The notes beneath the pieces were generated by a model that was given only the letters and a program-made list of their open reading frames with translations, was not told the origin of the DNA and did no database searches. A stretch of DNA of 64,000 bases, taken from NCBI GenBank assembly GCA_028688145.1, contig JAQTYU010000001.1:578284-642283 (forward strand), written 5' to 3'. Shown in pieces: positions 44,780 to 53,319 of this stretch. Within the stretch, counting starts at the first letter, position 1; each line of letters opens with the position of its first letter. The stretch is from Thiotrichaceae bacterium. Its GTDB lineage: Bacteria; Pseudomonadota; Gammaproteobacteria; Beggiatoales; Beggiatoaceae. A program made the position numbers and the translations under genes.

Positions 44780-44948
44780 TGATAACTGTAGCCGTATGGA
44801 GCGCAGCGGAATGCGGGTGTTGGGCGATGATTTAAAATTCCCCCGCAGTCCACTTCCCCTAGTAAGTAGCCCACATTCTGCTTTATGCTATACGGGCTAG
44901 CTTTCTGACGTGTCGGATGTATGACCCCAATCACATCCCACAAATCAT
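44780..44948. repeat. GTAGCC(C)GTATGGAGCGCAG-type repeat region
   Basis: The left part reads GTAGCCGTATGGAGCGCAGC and the right part TATACGGGCTAGC, forming a loose inverted pair around 44788-44900. A related repeat is at 56409-56469. It lies between the small ORF and the coaBC stop. Confidence 0.4.
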
Positions 44949-46154
44949 TTAAACCACCTGAAACCGCGCAATAATCAATTCTAACAACTGTTGTGCCAAC
45001 ACCGTTTTAGTATTCCGCGCCAATTCAACTTCACCCTCTTTCCATAACACTGTCAGCGCATTTTCCAAACTATCAAAGCCTGTGCCTTCAACCCCGACCA
45101 AATTCGCGGCAATCATATCCAATTTTTTACGTTCCAATTTATCCCGCGCATACGCCGCCACTGCCTGCGTTTCTGCGGCAAAACCCACGGTAAACGGCGG
45201 TTTCGGCAAGGCGGCAACTTGCGCAATAATATCCGTGGTTTTTGCCAACTCAATCAGCATTTCATCCGATTTCTTCTTAATTTTTTGCGTCGCCATTTCA
45301 GCAGTCCGATAATCTGCCACAGCCGCCGCACTGATAAAAATATCGCAATCCTGAACTTTAGCCATGACCGCATCTAACATCTGTTGCGCACTGTAGGCAG
45401 GAATTAACTGCACCCCCAAAGGCGCGGCAAGATTCACAGGACCGCTGACTAAAAACACCTCAGCCCCTGCATCTCGCGCCGCTTCAGCCACGGCATAACC
45501 CATGCGCCCCGAACTGCGATTACTGATAAAACGCACGGGGTCTAAATCTTCACGGGTCGGACCTGCGGTGACCAGCACCCGTTTCCCCGACAATTTGCCA
45601 CGCAATGGACCGAACGCACTTTGAATACGTTGCAATAATTCCGCAGGTTCTAACATGCGTCCCGCGCCCACATCGCCACAGGCTTGTGAACCCACCGCAG
45701 GTCCCCAGATTTGAATCCCAAATTCACGCACCTGCTGACAATTGGCTTGTACGGCAGGCGCTTTCCACATTTGCTGATTCATGGCAGGTGCGATGCAAAT
45801 CGGTGCAGCAGTGGCAAGGCATAAAGTGCTTAATAAATCATTGGCATGTCCATGCGCCAAACGCGCAATAAAATCCGCTGTCGCGGGCGCAATCACAATC
45901 ATATCGGCCCAACGCGCCAATTCAATGTGCCCCATCGCGGCTTCTGCATCGACATCCAGCAAGGTGGTTTGCACCCGATTTCCAGAAACCGCTTGAAAAG
46001 TCAGCGGGGTAATAAATTCAGTGGCGGCGGGAGTCATCGCCACTCGGACGTGTGCGCCGTGGTCGCGAAGGCGGCGCACTAATTCAATACATTTGTAGGC
46101 GGCAATCCCACCTGTTATTCCTAAAAGAATATGTTTATCATTAAGTTGAGTCAT
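44949..46154 (-). CDS. coaBC: Bifunctional phosphopantothenoylcysteine decarboxylase/phosphopantothenate-cysteine ligase
   Basis: A 401-residue bifunctional enzyme of coenzyme A synthesis. The N-terminal CoaC flavoprotein domain has GITGGIAAYKCIELVRRL, the APAMNQQMW substrate clamp and GSQACGDVGAGRM with the catalytic Cys. The C-terminal CoaB domain has VLVTAGPTREDLDPVRFISN, SSGRMGYAVAEAA and KIKKK. Length and domain order are normal. It is flanked on both sides by IS5 sequences in direct orientation, an unusual setting for a core gene, but the frame is intact. Confidence 0.96.
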   Translation of the reverse strand: MTQLNDKHILLGITGGIAAYKCIELVRRLRDHGAHVRVAMTPAATEFITPLTFQAVSGNRVQTTLLDVDAEAAMGHIELARWADMIVIAPATADFIARLAHGHANDLLSTLCLATAAPICIAPAMNQQMWKAPAVQANCQQVREFGIQIWGPAVGSQACGDVGAGRMLEPAELLQRIQSAFGPLRGKLSGKRVLVTAGPTREDLDPVRFISNRSSGRMGYAVAEAARDAGAEVFLVSGPVNLAAPLGVQLIPAYSAQQMLDAVMAKVQDCDIFISAAAVADYRTAEMATQKIKKKSDEMLIELAKTTDIIAQVAALPKPPFTVGFAAETQAVAAYARDKLERKKLDMIAANLVGVEGTGFDSLENALTVLWKEGEVELARNTKTVLAQQLLELIIARFQVV

Positions 46155-46268
46155 TATGATTATTCTCAGTCACTGGTTTTAAGCACAGTTTATTATAATT
46201 TTAAAAAGTTATTCATGGTTTAGAGCTGAGTTTAAGATCATAGTTGTTTTTAAAATCCGAATTTTCCA

Positions 46269-47166
46269 TATAGAACCGATTTGAAGTCTTGTGTAAGATG
46301 TAAAAGATGAGGAATAAAAAATCAAAGCTAAACAAAATGAGCCCTTATTCAAGTAGCCTAAACGATGTAGAGTGGGCAGTCGTTGAAACTTTATTAAAGC
46401 CAAAGAAAAAACAAACCTGTCCCCAGAAATGGGGCTATCGCATCCTGTTCGATGCCATGCTTTACCAACTCAAAAACGGCTGTCACTGGACTGACCTTCC
46501 CAAAGACTTCCCCCGCCCTATTCAATCGTGTACTGGCATTACAAACAATGGAGAGCTTTAGGCATCATCGATAAACTGATGTCTCGTGTACATGAAAGCC
46601 TCAGAGAACATTCAAAAAAAACCTCAATGGACAAGATTGATTATGGTGGACTCCTAAGCGGTAAGGGCTTTTGCTTTTACAAAGCCACCCACGGGATTAA
46701 GAGACACTTAGCGGTGGATAGTTTAGGTTTTCCCTTGTTTAGGTACTGTAGCAAAGCCAATATCAGCGATGATGTCGGTTTGATAGAGATGTTCAAGCAG
46801 CATCTCGACTACTTTAGGGATAAGCCCTTAGATATGCCGAAAACGACAATCTTGTTGGATAATGGCTATCACTCGGAACGTATTCGGAAAGAGTTAGAAA
46901 AGATTTATCCTGAAATCAGGGATAAAATCTAATTTGAGTTATCGCCCAAGCCCTCAAAACAAGAAAAGTTAGCGCAAGGTAAAACAGGTTTTCTGCCAGT
47001 TAAGGCAAGGTGGGTAGTAGAACGTTCTAATGCTTGGGTAGAGAGATGTAAGTCACGGCTTAAGAATTTTGAACGGACTCTTGAGAATGCTAAACTCAAA
47101 CTGTGTTTTATCAGACTTCTGATTAAACGACTCGCTTTTTTTTAAAGATTCCAAATCGATTCTATA
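46269..47166 (+). mobile_element. IS5-family insertion sequence (degenerate)
   Basis: A 0.9-kb element with imperfect terminal inverted repeats (TATAGAACCGATTTGA at the left; the right end reads the complement of TATAGAATCGATTTGG). It contains one broken transposase gene. I cannot see a convincing target duplication. A more deleted sibling lies at 44076-44502. Confidence 0.85.
46307..47145 (+). pseudogene. IS5-family transposase, frameshifted
   Basis: The N-terminal DUF4096-type part reads SLNDVEWAVVETLLKPKKKQ, WGYRILFDAMLYQLKNGCHW. The frame then shifts near 46530-46560 to continue as YWHYKQWRALGIIDKLMSRV. The segment with the first catalytic Asp is shortened. The DDE core follows (HGIKRHLAVDSLGFPLF, TTILLDNGYHSERIRKELEK). 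An in-frame TAA at 46930-46932 precedes the last part, which reads VERSNAWVERCKS and KLCFIRLLIKRL. At least one frameshift and one stop make it inactive. Confidence 0.88.
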
Positions 47167-47210
47167 ATGACTCAACATCCATTGATTACATATCAGACAT
47201 AACTCCTGAA

Positions 47211-47330
47211 CATCAATACGATAACTGAGTCTTCGGAACGTCGAAGCCTAGGGTGCTTTACCACGGGGTAAAGGAATCTGAGTTGCTAAGAGTGTCCTAT
47301 GGTTCTTTGCAAAACGTGCCATCGCGTTGA
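47211..47330 (+). ncRNA. Candidate structured RNA, recalling HEARO/IscB-type omega RNA, without an ORF
   Basis: Two clean hairpins lie close together: CTTCG-gaacgt-CGAAG (47231-47246) and CTTTACC-acgg-GGTAAAG (47256-47273). They are joined by the linker CCTAGGGTG and followed by GAATCTGAGTTGCTAAGAGT and GTCCTATGGTTCTTT. Short stems with purine-rich linkers of this kind look like a conserved RNA, and the general pattern recalls HEARO RNAs that accompany IscB nucleases. No IscB or HNH frame follows. The identification is from memory of the pattern, not from a search. Confidence 0.35.
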
Positions 47331-47379
47331 AATATGTATTTAACTGCATATTATACCTAATCGTTAGCTTCTTTGATGC

Positions 47380-47600
47380 AGCCCTCCCCCTAAAGGGGGA
47401 GGGGGCTGCTTTTAAACCGACTTTGATACTATCCTCCCCAAGGGGCTAAAGATAAATATTAAAGCGGTTTTAAGTCCCCTTTCGGGGATTTAGGGGCTTC
47501 TTTAAGAGATTTAAAAATATTTTGATACTCTCCTCCCTGAATTGGGCTAAACATAAAATAAGTTTTTAATCTTTAAAAGTCCCCTTTAGAAGCTTCAGTT
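47380..47600. repeat. Tandem degenerate copies of the CCCCTAAAGGGG repeat family
   Basis: Contains CCCTCCCCCTAAAGGGGGAGGG, then TTAAGTCCCCTTTCGGGGATTTAGGGGCTTC and a further GGGCTAAACATAAAA / AAAGTCCCCTTT unit. It is related to the elements at 14477, 22085 and 50811. Unlike those, it lies upstream of a gene (purK). Confidence 0.55.
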
Positions 47601-47742
47601 AATCTTTCTAAAACCCCTCTTTATTCCAACGATATTAACTTGATTTTACTATTAATCTCACGATTTTTGAGCATGGCTAAATTTTTGCTTGTCTAAATAC
47701 CCCGAATTCCGCTATATTTACCTATTTTGTTAAGGGCAGCCT

Positions 47743-48906
47743 ATGCAGCGCGATATTTTTCCCTACCCTATGCTTAAAATCGGCATTATTGGCGGTGGAC
47801 AACTGGGCAAAATGATGTCCCAGATAGCCAAACAAATGGGCTTTTATGTAGCCGTATTAGACCCAACACCGAATTGTCCCGCCGCGCACGTTGCTGATGT
47901 GCAAATTGTGGGGGGATTGTATGAGGCTGATAAAATCCAAGCCTTAGCAGCCTGTTGTGACGTGCTCACTTTTGAAGTGGAACACATCGACACCGCCACG
48001 CTAAAATCCTTGGCGGCTGAAGGAAAACACATTTTCCCCTCGCCCGAATTATTAGAAATCATTCAAGATAAATTACTGCAAAAACAGGCATTAGAACAAC
48101 ATGGCGTGCCTGTCGCTCCTTGCCTGCCTTTTGACGAAATCACCGCAGCAAATATTGCTAAACTATCCTTTCCTGTGGTGCAAAAAGCCCGCAAAGGCGG
48201 TTATGACGGCAAAGGCGTGCAAATTTTACGCAGTGCTGCCGATTTTGAAAATGCTTTGCCGCAACCCTTTTATTTAGAAGAATTTATTCCTTTTGAAAAA
48301 GAACTGGCGGTGATGGTTGCCCGCGACCAACACGGCAAAATTGCCTGTTATCCCGTGGTCGAAATGCTGTTTGATGATAAAACCAATATTTGCGACATCG
48401 TTGCCGCGCCTGCCAATATTTCCCCAGAACTCACGGAACAAGCGAAACAAGTCGCCATTCATGCAATTGAAGCGTTGAACGGTGTGGGTATTTTTGGGGT
48501 GGAAATGTTTTTAACTCCAGACGGCAAAGTCTTGGTGAATGAAATCGCGCCACGCCCGCATAATTCGGGACATTACACCATTGAAGCTTGCATTACTTGT
48601 CAATATGAACAATTAATTCGCGTGGTGGCAGGTTTGCCCTTGGGCGCAACCACTTTATTAATGCCTGCGGTGATGTTGAATTTATTGGGTGAAGCGGGGT
48701 ATTCAGGCGAGCCATTAATTGAAGGCTTGCACGAAGCTTTAGCGATTGAAGGGCTTGCTTTTCATCTTTACGGCAAACCCAGCACACAACCGTTTAGAAA
48801 AATGGGACATATCACCATTGTCGATAAAGACTTATCGCAAGCGATGGAAAAAATGCACCGCATCAAAAACCGTCTAAAAATCAAAGCAAAAGAGGGCACA
48901 GCATGA
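47743..48906 (+). CDS. purK: 5-(carboxyamino)imidazole ribonucleotide synthase
   Basis: A 387-residue ATP-grasp enzyme that carboxylates AIR to N5-CAIR in purine synthesis. It has [20 protein letters not shown] at the N-terminus, [16 protein letters not shown] (ATP-grasp loop), [15 protein letters not shown] and [16 protein letters not shown] at the active site. ATG 47743 has AAGGGCAG 7 nt upstream; an internal ATG at 47770 gives the more usual N-terminus but lacks a ribosome-binding site. It overlaps purE by 4 nt (ATGA), so they are translationally coupled. The order purK-purE is the reverse of E. coli. Confidence 0.95.
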   Translation: MQRDIFPYPMLKIGIIGGGQLGKMMSQIAKQMGFYVAVLDPTPNCPAAHVADVQIVGGLYEADKIQALAACCDVLTFEVEHIDTATLKSLAAEGKHIFPSPELLEIIQDKLLQKQALEQHGVPVAPCLPFDEITAANIAKLSFPVVQKARKGGYDGKGVQILRSAADFENALPQPFYLEEFIPFEKELAVMVARDQHGKIACYPVVEMLFDDKTNICDIVAAPANISPELTEQAKQVAIHAIEALNGVGIFGVEMFLTPDGKVLVNEIAPRPHNSGHYTIEACITCQYEQLIRVVAGLPLGATTLLMPAVMLNLLGEAGYSGEPLIEGLHEALAIEGLAFHLYGKPSTQPFRKMGHITIVDKDLSQAMEKMHRIKNRLKIKAKEGTA

Positions 48907-49421
48907 AAGCAATCGTCGGCATTATTATGGGAAGTGACTCCGATTTGCCTGTGATGCAAGAGGCGGCGCGGATTTTGGACGAGTTACAAGTTCCTTATGA
49001 ATTAACGATTATTTCTGCACACCGCACGCCTGCCCGCATGTTTGAATATGCCCAATTGGCGGAAGAACGTGGCTTAGACGTGATTATTGCAGGGGCAGGC
49101 GGCGCAGCACATTTACCCGGCATGGTCGCAGCCCTCACGCCGTTGGCGGTGATTGGTGTACCTGTGAAAACTTCAAGTTTGAATGGTTTAGATTCTTTAT
49201 TATCCATCGTGCAAATGCCTGCGGGTGTGCCTGTGGCAACGGTGGCAATTAATAATGCGAAAAATGCAGGTTTATTAGCGGCGCAAATTGTTGCAGTGAA
49301 ATTGCCTGAAGTGCGTATTCGTTTAAAAGCCTATAAAGCCAGCATGGAACAAACCGTGTTGGACAAGGCGCAGGTCTTAGAAAAAATTGGATATGCGGAT
49401 TTTTTAGCACAGTCTAATTAA
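48903..49421 (+). CDS. purE: N5-carboxyaminoimidazole ribonucleotide mutase
   Basis: A 172-residue class I PurE that converts N5-CAIR to CAIR. Motifs are [13 protein letters not shown] near the N-terminus, [31 protein letters not shown], and [25 protein letters not shown]. Length is standard. It is coupled to purK. Its TAA stop (49419-49421) straddles the junction with a MITE: the first two bases belong to the target duplication and the last to the element. Confidence 0.96.
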   Translation: MKAIVGIIMGSDSDLPVMQEAARILDELQVPYELTIISAHRTPARMFEYAQLAEERGLDVIIAGAGGAAHLPGMVAALTPLAVIGVPVKTSSLNGLDSLLSIVQMPAGVPVATVAINNAKNAGLLAAQIVAVKLPEVRIRLKAYKASMEQTVLDKAQVLEKIGYADFLAQSN

Positions 49422-49697
49422 CCTGAGTTCGGGATAAGGAAGAGTAGAAAATTTAGCAGTCGTAGGGTGGAATAGCGTAGCGTATTCCACCAAGAAACGT
49501 GATAACTCTAGGTATGACGCAGTTAAATCGATAAGACCCTGATTGTACGGTAGAAGCCTGTAAAACCCTCGCCGCTAGAGCGACGAGGTAGTCATTCCAA
49601 CGCTGGAGCGTTGGAACGAGACAAGTATCACGCTTCATGGTGGAATACGCTACGCTATTCCACCCTACTACAAAGATTTCTTATCCCGAACTCAGGT
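49421..49697. mobile_element. MITE with IS982-type termini, inserted at the purE stop codon
   Basis: A 277-bp element with perfect terminal inverted repeats ACCTGAGTTCGGGATAAG, flanked by a 6-bp target duplication TAATTA (49415-49420 and 49698-49703). Inside are a second pair of perfect 30-bp inverted arms (49462-49491 and 49639-49668, GTAGGGTGGAATAGCG...) and a double-hairpin repeat (49567-49620). There is no ORF. A closely similar terminal sequence (49421-type, with one T for C) lies at the end of the IS982 transposase relic at about 55072-55090, which points to IS982 as the likely mobiliser. Confidence 0.82.
49567..49620 (-). repeat. Double-hairpin repeat, copy C
   Basis: The reverse complement begins CTCGTTCC. 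The first palindrome is CCAACGCTCCAGCGTTGG, the linker is AATGACTA and the second palindrome is CCTCGTCGCTCTAGCGGCGAGG. It has the same layout as copies A and B but different stem sequences that still pair. It lies within the MITE. Confidence 0.75.
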
Positions 49698-49708
49698 TAA
49701 TTAACGAA

Positions 49709-49835
49709 TTATCTGAATCAGGATTGACAGGATTAAAGGATTTTCAGAATTAAAGAAAACGGTTTAATTTTCTGTTTTGAAGGAGTTAATCCTGCTTAAT
49801 CTTAAAAATTCTGTAAATCCTGATTCAGATAAGAT
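49709..49835. repeat. Inverted repeat of the TGAATCAGG(A)TT family, second copy
   Basis: The left arm TTATCTGAATCAGGATTGAC and the right arm ending CCTGATTCAGATAAG are inverted, with inner GGATTAAAGGATTTTCAG and AATCCTGCTTAATC degenerate copies. It follows the MITE and precedes the TraB/GumN gene. Confidence 0.75.
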
Positions 49836-49914
49836 TTTAAATTCCCCTCAAAAAGCTTGTAATATGCCTGATTTATGTTGAAATGGTGATTAGTTCACCA
49901 CTCAAGGAACAATC

Positions 49915-50802
49915 ATGCGTTTTCAGTTTCACAAAGCCCATTTATATTGGCTCTCCGCACTACTCTTACTTACCGCTCAACTGGCACACGCCACGCCGCC
50001 CACCCAACACGGAATGCTTTGGGAAATCAGCAAACCCGGTAAAGTGCCCAGTTATTTATTCGGCACAATTCACTCGGAAGATAGCCGCGTTTTAGAATTG
50101 CCGCGCATTGTAAAACGCCATTTTGAATATGCCGAAAGCTTCACGATGGAAATGTTGTCAGATGAAACCAGCGCTCAAGTTTTTATCCGCGCAATGTTGT
50201 TGCCGCCCGACCAAAGTTTGCGTCAGTTGTTGACTGCCAAAGAATATACCCAGCTTTTGGATGCCATAAAAAATTATCATTTGCCGCCTGATAAATTAAA
50301 CCAATTCAAACCCTGGGCGGTGATGGCTTTATTGAATCTTCCACCGCAAAAAACGGGCGTATTTTTGGACATGATGTTGCAAGACATGGCGCGTAAACAA
50401 GGCAAAAAAGTATATGGTTTAGAAACGATACAAGAACAAATCAATATATTTGATGGTCTTACCCAAGCTGAGCAATTGATTTTATTGCGGGAAACTTTGG
50501 AAAACATCGATGAATTAGATGATATGTTTAAGCTGCTGCATAAACTGTATTTAACGCGGGATTTAAGTGGGATGCTGGCATTTTCCGAGGAACAGCAAGC
50601 AGGCAGTGAACATCCTGAAATGATGGAAGCCCTTAATAAGCGTTTGATTAACGATAGAAATTTGCGAATGTTGGAACGGATGCAGCCACGTTTAAATGAA
50701 GGCAATGCGTTTATTGCGGTTGGTGCGTTACACCTTGCGGGCAAAAATGGTTTGCTGAAATTATTGGAAGCGCAAGGCTATCAAGTGACAGCTTTGTATT
50801 AG
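49915..50802 (+). CDS. TraB/GumN-family protein, exported
   Basis: A 295-residue protein with a Sec signal peptide (to about residue 26, AQLAHATP). It has the TraB/GumN signature: LWEISKPGKVPSYLFGTIHSED near the N-terminus with the conserved GTIH, and a C-terminal GNAFIAVGALHLAGKNGLL with a second conserved His. Relatives of the TIKI family are metal-dependent proteases; here such an activity is only possible. ATG 49915 follows AAGGAACAATC. It is a single gene facing the FhcB-like gene. Confidence 0.88.
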   Translation: MRFQFHKAHLYWLSALLLLTAQLAHATPPTQHGMLWEISKPGKVPSYLFGTIHSEDSRVLELPRIVKRHFEYAESFTMEMLSDETSAQVFIRAMLLPPDQSLRQLLTAKEYTQLLDAIKNYHLPPDKLNQFKPWAVMALLNLPPQKTGVFLDMMLQDMARKQGKKVYGLETIQEQINIFDGLTQAEQLILLRETLENIDELDDMFKLLHKLYLTRDLSGMLAFSEEQQAGSEHPEMMEALNKRLINDRNLRMLERMQPRLNEGNAFIAVGALHLAGKNGLLKLLEAQGYQVTALY

Positions 50803-50810
50803 GCGTTTTG

Positions 50811-50893
50811 AAAAAGCCCCCAACCCCCTAAAGTGGGCTAAATACTAAATATTTGCTTTTAAAATATTTAGTAGAGGGTTAGGGGCGCAGTTA
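50811..50893. repeat. Repeat element ending in GGGGCGCAGTTAATT
   Basis: Begins AAAGCCCCCAACCCCCTAAAG and ends GAGGGTTAGGGGCGCAGTT next to the FhcB-like stop codon, with AAATATTT/AAATATTT-type inner pairing. It is placed between convergent genes. Confidence 0.65.
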
Positions 50894-50897
50894 ATTT

Positions 50898-52076
50898 CTA
50901 CAACTCCGCACACAATTCCCTCAGCACCGCCGCCAAATTCGGTAAAGTCGAATTTTCCCGAAACGCATTTAAATTCATCACGCTGCCCTGATCTGCCCGA
51001 AATAATTGCCCTGAATAATCAATCCCTGTTTTGCCCACAGGAATCCACACCGCCACACGATTCGCCATCGCGGCATTGCCTGAAGTGTCAAACACAATCG
51101 TAGGTACTTGATTGAAATAAATCGTGTTTTTTGAAAAATCACCCACAAATAAAACTATATCACTTTCTTGTGCGGCTAAAATGCGTGCACCATCATATTT
51201 CCAATTATCCGCAAGCACGCCTTGTTCAATGAATTGATAGCGAAATGGAAAGCCTGTGCGCCACGTACTGACTTCTGTAAAGGTGATATTTTCAGGATTA
51301 TCAATTAAAGATAAGGCAGTAAAACGCTGGCTTTTGGCTAAAAAATTAATTAATTGATAAATCATGCTTTGAGTTAAATCAGCATTATTTCCTAAACCTG
51401 CATTTAGCCAAGTGATTACGCCATAATTTGCGCTGCGGAAAAGTTCGAGCAATTGTAAAATTTTTGGAAATTCTGGTAATTCATAAACTGCTTTTTCTAA
51501 GCGTTTGCCTTTTAATAATGCCAGTAAAATTGCTAAAATCTGTGGAAATTGTGTCGATTTACAGTATAAATGTAAATTTTTTTCAAAAGGTGCAGTTTCC
51601 CCAATAAAAACCACACGACGCTGCTCGGAAAATTGGGGTTTTGGGGCGATGAAATCCCGATAAAAATACGGCATTTTTTCCGCAAAACCCTCGCCAATCA
51701 CACAGACAACATCCGCACGTTGCCGCAATTCAGTGAGCGTGGTCTGATAAATGTGTTGTGTTTGCCAAGCGTGAATAGTGTCCAAACGCGCCGCGCTGCC
51801 CACTAAATCCACCGTTGCCTGAATTTTTTCTGCCACCGCTAACATGGCGCGGGTTTCCGCAACCGCCGCGCCCGTGGTCAATAACAAGGGAAAATGACTG
51901 GCTCGCAATAATTCAGCCGCTGCCTGTAAAGCTTGTTCAAGGCTTGCAGGTTTTCCAGAAATTTGAGGAGATAATTCGGGGCTGAGTGAAAAATTGGCTT
52001 TAGGACAGGCGGCAAATTCACCTGTGGCGACGTTTTGGCAAAGCAAGGCGCAGCCGCGACAGGTGAATAACTTCAT
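50898..52076 (-). CDS. FhcB/FwdB-like formylmethanofuran dehydrogenase subunit B homologue
   Basis: A 392-residue protein resembling the B subunit of formylmethanofuran dehydrogenase, known in bacteria as FhcB of the formyltransferase/hydrolase complex (tetrahydromethanopterin C1 pathway). The N-terminus has a cysteine cluster, C6, C9, C13 and C24 (KLFTCRGCALLCQN...AAC). The rest is a molybdopterin-oxidoreductase-like fold without clear cofactor residues (ALQAAAELLRASHFPLLLTT; VIGEGFAEKMPYFYRDFIAP; GDFSKNTIYFNQVPTIVFDT). The genes for FhcA, C and D are not in the window. It starts 2 nt after the nitronate monooxygenase stop, forming an operon. Confidence in the family is moderate. Confidence 0.65.
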   Translation of the reverse strand: MKLFTCRGCALLCQNVATGEFAACPKANFSLSPELSPQISGKPASLEQALQAAAELLRASHFPLLLTTGAAVAETRAMLAVAEKIQATVDLVGSAARLDTIHAWQTQHIYQTTLTELRQRADVVCVIGEGFAEKMPYFYRDFIAPKPQFSEQRRVVFIGETAPFEKNLHLYCKSTQFPQILAILLALLKGKRLEKAVYELPEFPKILQLLELFRSANYGVITWLNAGLGNNADLTQSMIYQLINFLAKSQRFTALSLIDNPENITFTEVSTWRTGFPFRYQFIEQGVLADNWKYDGARILAAQESDIVLFVGDFSKNTIYFNQVPTIVFDTSGNAAMANRVAVWIPVGKTGIDYSGQLFRADQGSVMNLNAFRENSTLPNLAAVLRELCAEL

Positions 52077-52078
52077 GA

Positions 52079-53149
52079 TTATTTTAACAAACTCAAACCA
52101 CTTTCAACGCCGTGCACCCATTCTGCCATCAGTTGCGCGGCGGGTGCGGTGTTGGTTAAACTCGCAGCTTGTCCTGCCCACAATGACAAAAATTCAGGTT
52201 TACTTTGTTGGGCGGCGGCTTGGCGCAATTCGCGGGTCAGGCTGTTTTGCAGCGGATAATCTGGGATTTCTGCGTCGGCTAAATCGCGAATTAATTGATT
52301 TTCAATGCCGCGTGCCCATCGCCCTGAAAAAGCACGGGTTAAGCAAGTGTCTTGGTCGCGGCTGTGGGGAACGGCTTGTTTATAGGTCGCACTGATTCCA
52401 CTTTCTGGGCAACTTAAAAACGCTGTGCCCATTTGTACGGCTTTCGCGCCCAATGCCAGGGCGGCAATAATGCCTCGGCTGTCCATAATGCCGCCTGCGG
52501 CAATTACGGGAATTTTAACTTTATCAACTATTTGCGGAATGAGTGCGAAGCTGCCGATGGAACTTTTAGACACGCTTTCTAAAAATGTGCCGCGATGTCC
52601 GCCTGCTTCATAGCCTTGCGCGACAATCATATCCACTCCGCTGATTTCTAAGGCTAAAGCTTCTGCGACGGTGGTCGCCGTGCCAATGATGGTGATGTCG
52701 GCGCGGTGTAATTGCTCTACCCATTCGGGCGAAAGTTGTCCAAAAGTGAAGCTGAAAATCGGCACTTGTTTTTCTAAAATGACTGCCATTTGTGCGGCAA
52801 AATTGGGCAAAGCTGTGTGCGGTGAGGGCGTGCTCTCTAAACCTAAAGCTTGATGATAAGGTTTGAGCAAAGTTTGCATATTCGCAATTTTGTCGGCATT
52901 GGCTGCTAAATCGGCACTTTCTGGCACAAAGAGATTGACGGTAAACGGGGCGGCGGTGAGGCAGCGCACTGCGTCAATTTGCTCGGACAATTGGGCGGGG
53001 CTTAAATAACCTGCGCCAATTGAACCTAAACCGCCTGCATTACACACGGCTGCCACGAGTTCGGGACTGCTTGCGCCCCCTGCCATAGGGGCTTGGATAA
53101 TGGGGTATTGAATGCCGAGATGTTGGGCAATGGGGTTATTCTTCCACAT
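52079..53149 (-). CDS. Nitronate monooxygenase family flavoprotein (2-nitropropane dioxygenase type)
   Basis: A 356-residue FMN TIM-barrel enzyme. Motifs are GIQYPIIQAPMAGGASSPELVAAV, GGLGSIGAG, ADITIIGTATTVAEA, VAQGYEAGGHRG (active-site His), AAGGIMDSRGIIAAL and GAKAVQMGTAFL. Such enzymes oxidise alkyl nitronates, and some relatives are FabK-type enoyl-ACP reductases. I chose ATG 53149, the point where homology begins; an in-frame extension of 44 codons upstream has no convincing ribosome-binding site. It heads an operon with the FhcB-like gene. Confidence 0.88.
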   Translation of the reverse strand: MWKNNPIAQHLGIQYPIIQAPMAGGASSPELVAAVCNAGGLGSIGAGYLSPAQLSEQIDAVRCLTAAPFTVNLFVPESADLAANADKIANMQTLLKPYHQALGLESTPSPHTALPNFAAQMAVILEKQVPIFSFTFGQLSPEWVEQLHRADITIIGTATTVAEALALEISGVDMIVAQGYEAGGHRGTFLESVSKSSIGSFALIPQIVDKVKIPVIAAGGIMDSRGIIAALALGAKAVQMGTAFLSCPESGISATYKQAVPHSRDQDTCLTRAFSGRWARGIENQLIRDLADAEIPDYPLQNSLTRELRQAAAQQSKPEFLSLWAGQAASLTNTAPAAQLMAEWVHGVESGLSLLK

Positions 53150-53266
53150 AAGATTCTCTATTTCTGAGTGCATGGGAAGGGGTAAATTAGCATGTTGAGG
53201 GGGGATTGGGAATGTTTTTGCTGGATGGAGGAGATAAATTTGCTCTGGAAATTTCAAAATGAAGAT

Positions 53267-53298
53267 GGGGTTATATAGCAATGCTGCGATATAACCCC
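53267..53298 (-). terminator. Terminator-like hairpin downstream of the YVTN-propeller gene
   Basis: A 10-bp stem GGGGTTATAT / ATATAACCCC with a 12-nt loop lies 22 nt past the minus-strand stop at 53320. The T tract is weak. Confidence 0.55.
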
Positions 53299-53319
53299 GT
53301 TGTAACTACATACAATGAA

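Larger units (their letters stand above)
47167..47742. other. Non-coding region upstream of purK
   Basis: About 575 bases without a gene. It contains a structured RNA candidate (about 47211-47330) and then copies of the CCCCTAAAGGGG-type repeats (about 47380-47600). AT-rich sequence that should hold the purK promoter follows. Confidence 0.55.

Noticed and set aside
50277..50744. 155-codon minus-strand ORF
   Set aside because: It is antisense to the TraB/GumN gene, which has a signal peptide and family motifs.
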